The notes under the pieces: model-generated
Told to the model about the DNA's origin: nothing
The model's input: the letters and a program-made list of their open reading frames with translations, nothing else
The model's database searches: none
Assembly: GCF_003171515.1 (NCBI RefSeq)
Contig: NC_089390.1
Coordinates: 9,848,451-9,912,450, forward strand
Direction of reading: 5' to 3'
From: Pyrenophora tritici-repentis
Taxonomy: Eukaryota > Ascomycota > Dothideomycetes > Pleosporales > Pleosporaceae
Length of the DNA stretch: 64,000 nt
Shown: one piece after another, positions 54,871 through 64,000 of the stretch
How positions within the stretch are numbered: position 1 is the first letter of the stretch
Layout of the letters: every line of letters starts with the position of its first letter
Translations under genes and position numbers: made by a program

Positions 54871-57800
54871 GCAAGAGCAAGGAGAGCGAGGCAGGCGAGG
54901 CAGGCGAGAGCAACGAGATGGCAAGTAGCGAGAGCGTAGGGAGCGAGAGAGGCGAGAGAAATAAGAGCAGCGACATGATAGGTAGCGTCGGCAGCGAGAG
55001 CATCGAGAGCCGCGCATATAGCGAGAGTAACGAGAACAGAGCGAGTAGCGGGAGCAGCGACGACGGTAAGGACAGCGACGAAGGCGAGGACAGCGAGGAT
55101 ATTAAGAACAGGAGGCGTGGGAGCAATAGGAGGGTAGGAGAAATAGGGAGGATATTAAGAGCAGCGCAAGCAGTAGGGACAGCGAGAGTAGGAGCCGCAG
55201 CGGCGAAAGGAGTTGTAGAAGCCGTAGCAGCGGTAGGAAGTGAGAAGCAGCGAGAGTAGCACGAGCAGCGGGGGACAGCAGGGACAGCGAGAGCAGTAGG
55301 GAAAGCAAGAGCAGGGGCAGAAGTAGTTATAGCGGCCGCAGGCGTAGTAGGAGCGGTGGGGAGTGAGGAGCAGAAGCGAGGATATCGATAGCAGCGAGAG
55401 CAGCGAGGACGGCGGGGATAGTAGGGATAGCGGGATCAGCTGTGAGAGAAGCGAGGATAGCGAGAGTAGGAGAGCAGGAGCCGCAGGCGCGATAGAAGTA
55501 AGAGTAGCAAGAGCAATAAAAGTAGGAGGCGCAACAACAATAGAAGCTTCGCAGTAGCCGTAGGCGCAGGAGGAGCAGGAGAATTATAATTAACAGCGAG
55601 GATGCGGAGAGTAGGGGCCGCAGCGTCGGCAGAAGTTATAGAAGCCGTAGAAGCCGCAGAAGCCGCAGAAGCCGCAGGTATAGAAGGAGGCGTAGGAGAT
55701 AAAGGGCAGTAGCGAGTGTAAGGAGAGCAGCAAGAGGGGATACCGCAGCAGCGATAGAAGCAGAGCAGTAGCAGTAGCAGTAGCGGCAGGAGCAATAGTA
55801 AGAATATTAAGAGCAGGGCGAGTAGTAAGGACAGAGGGGATATCGGGCAAAGCGAGAGCAGCGGAGAAGGCGAGAGGAGCAAGGACGGCAGGGATAGTAG
55901 AAATAGCAAGAGTAGTAAGAGTAGTAAGAGTAGTAAGAGTAGTAAGAGTAGTAAGAGTAGTAAGAGTAGCAAGAGTAGCAAGAGGAGGATGTGTAACCGC
56001 GAGGATAGAGGCAATGAAGGTAATTAAGGTAATTGCGATAATTGCAGGGTTAGTAAGAGCAACAAGGGCAACACAAGAAAGGCGCGAACGGCAAGGGAAT
56101 TAACAATTAAGTTAATTATAGCGATTGCAAAGACGGCGGGAACAGCGAGGATATTAAGGGCAGTAAGGGTAGCAAGGACAGCGCAAGCAGCGAGGACAAC
56201 GAGGACAGCGAGGACAGTGAAAGTAGGAGAGTAGCAGTAGCAATAGCAGTAGCCGGAGGTGTATATAAGGTGTAGGAGGTAAGAGGTAGAAGTAAGGATA
56301 TTATAAGCAGCAAGGATAGCAGGGGCAGAAGCGGCAACAGGTGCAGGGGTAGTAGGAGTAGTAATAAGAATATTAAGAGCAGTGCAAGTTATAAGGACAG
56401 GGACAAAGTAAGGACAGCAGAGATAGTAAGAGTATCAGGAGCAGGGAGAGCAGAAGCCGTAGGATTAATAGCGAAGATATTAAGAGCAGCAAGGAAATCG
56501 AAAGCAGCGAGGGTAGTAGGAGCAGCGACAAGATGAGGCGTAGCGGCCGCCGAAACCGCAGTTACCGCAGGTGGAGGAGGCGTAGGAGGTAAGGGGCAGA
56601 AGAGAGCAGTAGAGACAGCGGGAAGAGCGGGGAAAGCGAGAGCAGCAAGAAGGACGGGGATAGTAGAGATAGAGGAAGTGGGGAGAGCAGAAGCAGTAAT
56701 AGGGAGGATTGCGGAATGGGGAGGAGTAAGAGCGGCAGGAGTAAGAGTAGCAAGAGCAGGAGGTAGAAGTAAGAGGGGTAGGAGCAGGAGCAGTAAGAAT
56801 AGCAGGAGCAGTAAGAATAGTAGGTGTAGCAAGGGTAGGAGCCGCAGTGGCGATAGTGTAGAAGCGGCAGTAAACACAGGTGTATTCGTAGCGGTAGGAA
56901 TAATAACGAGCATGTTGAGAGCAGCAAGGACGGCAGGAACAGCGGGAGTTGCAATAGTAGAACTGGAACGGGTAATTAAATGGACAGTAAGAGTGATAGT
57001 AGCGATAGAAGGAAAGGTTACAAGAATAGCAGGGGTAGAGGTGGTAGAAGCGAGAGTAATTGTAATTAAGGCAAAGATAGTAGTAGTAAGAGTATTGAGT
57101 ACAGTGAGAGTACGGTAAGAGCAAAAGTTCAAAGAAGAGTTATTTATGTTAAAAATAAGCATGCGGGTATAAAGCAAAGAAAGAAAGATTAGAAAAGAGA
57201 GAGTATAAAGTCGGTGAGATTAATAATAGATAGATAAGGTAAGTAAAACCGGTATAGTTTGTAGTATATATTAGATTGTGTTTGAGAAAGAAATAAATCA
57301 TTAAATCAAGTCGGATTCGAGGATTAGGATTGTAGTAGAAGACAGAGCAAGTTGTTAGGAATAGATTAATGAGAAGATAGAAGAGATTAGAATCAAATAA
57401 TAGTAAAAAGAGATAGTTATTAGAAAAAAATAAAGAGAAAAAAGAAACCCGATAAGATTTAAGGGGAGTATAGTAGAGGGAATAGACGATGAGTAGAAGA
57501 AGAAAGAGAGAGAAAGATAAGGAAGTTTATAGAGAAGGACACAAGAAGCAATCGATAAAGAAAAGAAGGAGAAGTAAAGAAAATAGAAAGAGAAGTAAAG
57601 ATAAATATAGAGCAGGGTAAAGAGAGAGATTAGCAAGAATAGTAGTAGTAATAAGGATAAGGATAGAGTTGAGGTAGAGTACAATAAGGCATAGTTAGTA
57701 TTTAAGCAATAGTAGTAAGACGACGCCGGCGGTGTTAGACGTTTATACAGTAGGTACAGTTTAAGTTTGCCGACGTAGAATCGTGATAGAGGTACATAGG

Positions 57801-58209
57801 GTAGTAGATAATGCGATGCAGTATATAGACGGCGGTAGGCGAAGGATAGAGCCGACACAAGGTACAAGAGTATTAGAGAATTAAGAGGCAATAGGCAAAG
57901 GAGATAGTTAAAGAATTATTTAGGTAGTGTTTAGTATAGCGAGTGGTAGGAGGTATGCATATAAGTAATAAGGAGATAATTAATATAAAGGTAATTAGAT
58001 AGCAGATACAAAAGATTGTTAGTTTAGAGGGTATTTATAGCAGGATTGTTAGGATAAGTATAGGGAAGCAAGAATAGGGTTAAGTGATAAAAGGGAGTAA
58101 ATCATATTAAGAATAAGAAGAGATGGAAACAGATAGAGAAGAAAGGAAAAGAGGAAAGGAAAGAAGAGAGGGGAAGGATGGATGTGGTGGAGAGGAGAGA
58201 TAAGGAGGG

Positions 58210-58610
58210 GCAGGGAGGGTTAGAGCAGCATGAGCAGGAGCGACAAGGGGAGTGGCGGAGGTGAATATAGCAGCGGCAACAGGAGTTTAGGGGGTAAAGT
58301 AGTAAGGTAGGGAACATGCAAAGGGGCGGGTAATGGGCGAAGCGGGAAAAATATAGGGAGATATTAGTAAGGGGAGAGGGGAAGTGTAAAAAAAGCGATT
58401 AAGATTTTTTAGGAGCAGATTCAGTTTAAGGATTATAAGGGGTGTTTTTAGTAGGGGGTAGGGTAGGAGAGGAATTGTTAGGGGCGGTATTAGAAGGTAA
58501 GAGATGTAAATTAACAGTATAAAGGAGTATTTAGGGGGGGTTAATAGTGGCAGAGTTTGGGTAGACGGAGGTAGGAAAGTGTTAGGGGGCGGGGTTAAAG
58601 GGGAGAAGAG
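58210..58610 (+). pseudogene. Decayed TLH 3' end, relic 1
   Basis: Aligns by eye with 50630-51060 of TLH-C. Examples: AATATAGCAGCGGCAACAGG here against GATACAGCAGCGGCAGCAGG there; GCGATTAAGA against TCGATTAAGA; GGAGGTAGGAAA against GCGAGGTAGGAAA. It is full of stops. Most differences remove C or change G to A. Confidence 0.65.
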
Positions 58611-58628
58611 GATTTACAGTGGATAAGA

Positions 58629-58728
58629 CAGGGTTAGGGTTTAAGAATAAAGAGAGGGTTAGGGTTCAAGGATGAAGAGAGTGTTAGGGTTCACGAATAA
58701 AGAGAGGATTAGGGTTGGAGAAAAAAGA
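58629..58728 (+). repeat. 25-bp tandem repeat containing TTAGGGTT
   Basis: TTAGGGTT recurs at 58634, 58659, 58684 and 58709, a constant 25-bp spacing, with the spacer close to TAAGAATAAAGAGAGGG in each unit. A telomere-like motif embedded in a longer repeat. Confidence 0.85.
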
Positions 58729-58769
58729 GAGCGATAGGTAAGAAATAAATAGAAGAATGAAAATGTTTA

Positions 58770-59240
58770 TAAGGAAGGAGATAAAGAAGGATTATATTGC
58801 AATTAGGATAGTAGGAGAAAATAGATAGGGAATATGCGAAGGGCGGGTGATTGGCAAAGCGAGGACAAAATAGGGAGATGTTAGTAACGGGAGAGGGGAA
58901 GTATAAAAGAAACGGTTAAGATTATGTTAGAGCAGATTTAGTATAAGGGTTATTCGTTGCGTTTTTATTAGGGGGTTAGGCAGGATAAATGTAAGGGGTA
59001 GGAGAGGAATTGTTAGGGGCAGTATTGGATGGTAAGAGACGCAAATTGATAGTATAACAGAGTATTAATAGAGGGGTTAATAGGGGAAGAGGTAGGGTAG
59101 AGAGAGATAGAAGAGTTAGGGAGCAAGGTTATGGTGTGTAGAGTTGTTAGGAAAGAAGGGAATGTTAGAGATAGTAGAAAGCAATTTTTTAGCGGGAGGG
59201 TTATATTAGATTATAGGGTTGATAGCGGAGTTTAGGTAAT
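58770..59240 (+). pseudogene. Decayed TLH 3' end, relic 2
   Basis: Aligns with 50690-51201 of TLH-C, including the coding end. Examples: GGGTTATTCGTTGCGTTTTT against GCGTTATTCGGGTTGTTTTT; GGAGAGGAATTGTTAGGGGC against GGGAAAGGAATAGTTTTGGGC; GAATGTTAGAGATAGT against GATTGTTAGAGACGGT. Multiple stops; clearly non-coding now. A second copy in the same orientation about 500 bp after relic 1. Confidence 0.65.
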
Positions 59241-59381
59241 CAAAAATATAGATAGTAGGATGGATAGTAGCAGCAGAGATATTTTACACACGCATAATGA
59301 TTAATTGTTGATAAAGAGGGATTTTTAGAAAGGTGTAAAATTATAACGAAAAATTCCGATTTAAAACAAAAGAATACGTAG

Positions 59382-59569
59382 TGTTGGAAGGTCTATAGCA
59401 CTAGTGCTGAAAGGAAATAACGATAACTAGGAATGCATTCTGTTCGGTGATGGTGATTTATTACGAACACAGCTGCTACGAAGGTATACCTAAGCTCTGC
59501 GCAAGGTGGGCCGAAGTCGGGCCGAAGTGTCCAGCAGCCGACGTCTCTACCGATACTCACGATCCGACA
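59382..59569 (+). repeat. Solo LTR (family LTR-D)
   Basis: 188 bp of normal base composition, TGTTGGAAGG...GATCCGACA, with 5-bp duplications CGTAG at 59377-59381 and 59570-59574. Its unbiased composition inside the C-poor tract marks it as a later arrival. Confidence 0.88.
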
Positions 59570-61161
59570 CGTAGAGAATAAAGATGAAGATAATTCAAGA
59601 TTTTACAATGTAGAGTAGTAAGTAGAATTAAGAAATAAAGTATAAGATACAATTAAGAAAGCGAGATTAAAAGAGGAAGAAGAAAGTAAGAGTAAAAGAA
59701 GAGGAAGGTAAATAAGAGTGAAAGAAGAAGAAGAGAATTAGAACAAGGGAGGGGTGTAGAGTTAAAAAGCAAAGAAGTGAGATTAAACAAGATTAATTAT
59801 GAAAAAGTTTAAAATAAAGGAATAGAAGAAGAAATTAGAGTGGTAAATAAGGATTTACAGCAAGAGCGGCGAGGAATGCAAGGGCGGTAAAGATAGGGGG
59901 AAGAGCAACGAAGGCGAGAGCAGTAAGATGGCAGGTAGTATTAGCAGGAAGAGAAGCGAGAGGGTAGAGAGGGAGAGCAAGAAGAGCAAGGAGAGGGTAG
60001 GGAGCAACAGCAGTGACAGTAGCGAGAGCGATAGCAGGGTAGGCAGAGAGAGCAGTAAGAGTAGTAAGAGGGTAGGTAGGGAGAGAAATGTAGCAGCAGC
60101 GAGAACAGCGAGGGCAGTAAGGTCGGCGAGGGTAGTAAGGTCGGCGAGGAGAGCGAGAGCGTAGGTAGTGTAGGCAGCAAGAGCAACAGTAGTAACAGTG
60201 GCGATATTGGCGAGAGTAGCACGAGCAGTAAGAGCAGTAAGAGTGTAGGTAGTAAGAGAAAGGAGAGCGGGGGGAGTAACAAGATAGTAGACAGCAAAAG
60301 AAGTAATAGTAGTAAGCAGCGAGGAAGGCAAGGAAGGCAACGACAGCGAGGGTGGTAATATTAGCGATGGCGGCGAGAGTGTAGGCATTAAGAGAAGTAA
60401 GAGGAAGAAGAGTAATAAGAGCAGCAAGAGGAAAGAAAATAAGAGTAATAGTAGTAAGATAAATAAACGTTTTTAGCGTAATAAAAATATAATAAGGAGA
60501 TAATTAGAGTAGAAAGGATAAAAAAATAAGTAGAAAAGGGTAACAGCAGCGAGAGCAAAAGCGTAGGTAGTAAAAGTAGTAATAGCAGAGATAGCATCGA
60601 AAGTAACGAGAGTAATAGCAGCAACAGTAGCGATAGTAGTAAAAGCGAGAGCAGAGAGGATAGCAACAGCGTAGGCAGTAAAAGCAGCAAAGGCGCGGGT
60701 AGTAAGAAGGCAGGTAGCGAAGGAAACGAGAAAGAAAGTAGCAATAACAGCGAAAGTAGCAAAATAGCAGACAGCGTTGGCAGTAAAATGGTTGGCATCG
60801 ACAGAAAGGAAAGAAAGAAAGCGAAAGCAAGAGTAGCGATAGCAGTAACAGTAGCAAGAGCAGTAAGAAGGGCAAGGGTAGTAAAGTAAGCGAAAGCAAG
60901 GCGAATAAGGAAAGCAACAAGAAGGGCGGGTTTTATAAGAGTAGCAAGGGCAGGATTGTTAGCAAAAGCAAGATAATTAGTAAAAACAGCGAAGAGGGGG
61001 AATAGAAATTAGGGTTGAATAGTAAGTACAGAAGAGCAAAAAGAGAAAAAGTCAGTTAGAGAAAACAGAATTAAATATAGGAAAGAGTTTAGGATTTGTA
61101 CTTAAAAAGAAAACGAGTTTAATATACAAGAAAGGATCAGGGTTTTAAGAGTAGTAAGTGT

Positions 61162-61266
61162 AGTAAGAGGGCGGGTAGTAAGAGGGCGGGTAGTAAGAGG
61201 GCGGGTAGTAAGAGGGCGGGTAGTAAGAGGGCGGGTAGTAAGAGGGCGGGTAGTAAGAGCGCAGGT
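61162..61266 (+). repeat. 15-bp tandem repeat, seven units
   Basis: AGTAAGAGGGCGGGT six times, then a variant AGTAAGAGCGCAGGT. Confidence 0.9.
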
Positions 61267-63923
61267 AGCGAATGATAGTAAAGGCAGCGATAAGGGCGAG
61301 AGTGTCACGGACGTAAGGGCGGCGAGGATAGCGACAAAGGCGAGGGCAGCGACAAAGACGAAGGCAGTAAAGATATGGGGAGCAGGGAGGAAGGCGAGAG
61401 AAATATAAGTAGTAATAGCAAAGATAGCGATAGCAGTAACAGTAGCAATAGTAGGGAGAGCAGCAATAAGATAGGTAGTAAAAGCGTAGGTAGTAACAGG
61501 GGCAAGAGCGAGGGAAGGGAGAGTAGCAAGATAGTAGGCAGAGTTAGTAGGAAGAGAAAGGGTTGCCGAGAGGGGAATAGCAGGGAGAGTAATAGTAGCA
61601 AGATCGATAGCAGGGTAGTTAGGGAAATAGTAAGTAGCGAGAAAATACAGTAGTAGGGAGAATAGCGAGAGAGACATAGTAGTAGAGAGAGAAATAGTTA
61701 GGGAGAGGGAGAGTAAAAAGGGTTAGGGAGAAGAGATTAGAAAGAAGTAAAAGAAGAAGAGGAAGTTTAAGAAAGAGAAGAGTAGATAGAGAAAAGAAAG
61801 GAAGAAAATAAAGAGAAAAGAAGAAGGGGGAAAAGTAGAAAAAGGAGAAAAAGAGGATTAGAGAGTTAAAATAGAGAGTAAAAAGAAGGGGGAAAGGTGT
61901 AGTGTGTATAAAGAATTGATAAGGATGAGGGTAAGGGAGAGGGGGAGAGGGAGAGGGGGAGAGTGTGAGTGTGAGGGGAGGTGTAAGGGTAAGGGAGAGG
62001 GTTAGGGTGAAAGGGTAAGAGCAAGGGAGAGAGTTAGGGAGAGTAAAGAGGGTCAGGGATTGTAGTAAAAGAACAAGAGTAGGGAGAGTAAGTAAGGGTA
62101 GATAAGAATTACCCGCCCGTTAGGTAAAGAATAATTAAGCAGATAGTAGATTGTATGTGGAGGAATTTTAGGGAGGAAGAAATACAAGAGAGTTTAATAG
62201 AAAATAAGAAAGAGAGGATTAAGAGTAGGCGGAAGGGCGAAGGGAGAGGGTAGGGCAGAGGAAAAGAGGTTAAGTTTCAAGAAGCCGGCCGTTGCGGTAG
62301 TAATAATACAAAAGCGAGAGTAGTAGAAAAGAATATAAGAGAATATTATGTTTTAGGGGTAGATAGATAAGAGAGGGCGCGGAGTTGTAGACGCAAAATA
62401 ATAGTAGAGAAAGAAAATACAAGAGAGATCGAGGTAAAGGCAAAGAAAGAGAGTAAGAAGAGGAGTTTTATCAAGGTAAGATAGATTAAGGGGGCGCAGA
62501 GGGTAAATTGTAAGAGTAGAGAGTAGAGAAAGAAGAGAGAGAGAGTAAGAGTAAGCTGTAAGGTATCACAAAAAGGGTAGAGGAGAGGGTAGAGTAGAGA
62601 GAAGAAGTTTAACAAGTATAAGATAAAAGAAAGAAGAAATATAAAAGTAGAGAGAAGTAAAGAAGAAGAAGAGAATCGAAGAAGTATAGGAGGATAGAAA
62701 GAAAAGAAGGAGGTAAACGAAAAGAGAAAATAAATAAGAAGAGTATAAAAGAAGATAGTTAGAAATTAAGACGAAGTAGATAAGGAAAGAGGTATATTAG
62801 AAGAAGAAAGGATAAAGAGAAAAGAGAGGAAAGAAAAGTAGATTATTAAAAGAGAAAGAAGAAGGTAAGAGTAGAAGTAAGCGTAAAAGTAAGAGGAAAG
62901 AGAAAGAGAGTAAGAGTACGAGTAGGAGTAAAGGTAGTAATAATAGTATTAGTGAGTGTAAGAGTAAAGGGAATAATAAGAATAAGAGTAACGGTGATAA
63001 GGAGGGAGAAATAGAAGAGAAAAATAAAAAAAGTATTATAAAGCGGTAAGAAAAGAAGAAGAAAATAAAGACAAAGGGAGAAATGTAAAAAGTAGAAAGA
63101 AGAGAAAAGAGAGTTAGAAAGTAGAAAGTAAGAATAGAAAAGTAGTGATTAGAGAGTAAGGAGAAGGAGTAGAAGTGCAGTATGTATAAAGAATAAATTA
63201 AGGAGAAGATAGTAGAGAAAAAGATTAGAGGAAAGAAAGGTAAAAGAGAAAAAGGTAGAAAGAGGAAAGTAGAGTAAAGAAGATAAAGAAGAGTAAGAAA
63301 GGGACAGTAGAGAAAAGAATAGGAAGAGGTAATAGGTAGAAAGTAGAAAGAAGATAACAGTAGAAAAGAAAAGAGAGAAATAGGTAGAAGAGTAGAGAGA
63401 AGAAGTTTAATAAGTAGAAGATAAAAGGGAGAAGAAATATAAGAGTAGGGGAGAGTAAAAAGAACAGAGTTAAGGAAGAGGAAATAAGAAGAGTATAAAA
63501 GAAGATGGTATGAAGTAGAGATAAAGTAGAGAAGAGGAGAAGAAAATTAGGAGAAGAAAAGATAGAGGGGTAAGAGAGGGAGAAGAAGATAAGTGAAAGA
63601 GAGGAGGAGAGAAAGTGAAAGAGAAGAGGGGAGAAAAGAGAAGAGAAGAAATAAAGAGAATAAAGGGAAAGTAGAGAGTGAAAGGGTAGAAGAGTAGAAA
63701 AGAAGAGTTTATAGAGTAAAAGAGAAGAAGTAAAGAAAGTAAAGAGTGAAGGGATAGAAGAAGAAGAGTAGGGAATTAAAATGAAAAGGTAGGAGAGAAG
63801 AAGTAGAAAGTAAAGAAAATAAGAATAGGAGGTATAGAGAGTAGAATTGGAGAGTAGAAGAAAGAGGGAAGTTAGAGGAGAGTTAGAAGTTAGGAGAGTT
63901 GAGGAGGGAGGGTGGTGGTTAGA

Positions 63924-64000
63924 GGGTTAGGGTTAGGGTTAGGGTTAGGGTTAGGGTTAGGGTTAGGGTTAGGGTTAGGGTTAGGTTAGGGTTAGGGTTA
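63924..64000 (+). repeat. Telomere repeat array (TTAGGG)n
   Basis: About thirteen GGGTTA units running to the last base of the window, one of them shortened to five bases (GGTTA) near 63984. The G-rich strand runs 5' to 3' outward, so this is a right chromosome end. Confidence 0.98.

Larger units (their letters stand above)
54328..63923 (+). repeat. Subtelomeric purine-rich, cytosine-poor tract
   Basis: About 9.6 kb in which the + strand is mostly A and G. The centromere-side part (54.3-57.1 kb) is built of AGCAGC/GAGAGC/AAGAGC-like triplets; toward the telomere C becomes very rare (for example only a few C in 62600-63200). Long open frames on the - strand here are poly-Leu/Ser low-complexity translations and I do not regard them as genes. 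Embedded in the tract are short tandem repeats, two decayed TLH 3' ends and one solo LTR, listed separately. Confidence 0.85.

Noticed and set aside
59382..59569. A non-purine island in the subtelomere considered as a gene or regulatory element
   Set aside because: TG...CA ends and matching 5-bp CGTAG flanks identify it as a solo LTR.
54295..62615. Long open frames on the - strand encoding Leu/Ser/Ala-rich proteins with many apparent membrane segments
   Set aside because: They follow from the purine-rich + strand, whose complement is CT-rich and so rarely contains stops. No domain, no codon structure, and overlapping frames look alike.

Overview
The window is the right-hand end of a chromosome from a filamentous ascomycete. 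It ends in an uninterrupted array of TTAGGG telomere repeats at 63924-64000. Short 51-55 nt GT..AG introns with TGCTAAC- or ATGCTAAT-type branch sites, a fungal-type PEX12, MATE and MFS transporters, Ty1/copia and hAT elements, and a telomere-linked RecQ helicase gene all fit a Pezizomycotina fungus. A pleosporalean Dothideomycete is my best guess, but that is inference.

Region by region: (1) 1-7818 is ordinary gene space on the + strand: the 3' end of PEX12, a one-intron MATE transporter and a one-intron MFS transporter. (2) 7819-21531 is the transition zone: an apparently intact copia element (5-bp TSD, identical LTRs), two MITEs, a small secreted cysteine-rich protein, a 170-bp minisatellite, a hAT element with one nonsense codon, and a stray 3' piece of a telomere-linked helicase (TLH) gene. 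(3) 21532-28972 is a graveyard of nested elements: solo LTRs inside a decayed hAT inside another LTR, and a truncated Ty3/gypsy element. (4) 28973-46023 is a 929-codon gene (TLH-N) split by three direct insertions (two MITEs, one copia), one of which was itself invaded by a second copia, then a hAT and a MITE. Every junction has a clean target-site duplication and the host frame stays open across all of them. (5) 46278-51201 is a full-length TLH gene (TLH-C) broken by one MITE and a one-base loss in the Walker A codons. (6) 51253-54319 is another hAT carrying two MITEs. (7) 54328-63923 is a 9.6-kb purine-rich, cytosine-poor tract that holds short tandem repeats, two decayed TLH 3' ends and a solo LTR, and leads into the telomere.

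The most notable result is that both TLH proteins carry, between OrsD-like zinc fingers and the helicase (or in place of it), a block with the layout of a tyrosine recombinase catalytic domain: an RxxEL box, a beta-hairpin Lys, an (I/R)YR box, and a His/Tyr pair exactly nine residues apart. That would make TLH-C a zinc finger, tyrosine recombinase and RecQ helicase fusion at a telomere, and TLH-N its helicase-less paralogue. Other points: an in-frame UGA-CUA at the gag-pol boundary of one copia element; three G-run contractions that alone break another copia element; a cytosine-depletion gradient toward the telomere; and MITE families whose copies look identical, implying recent activity.
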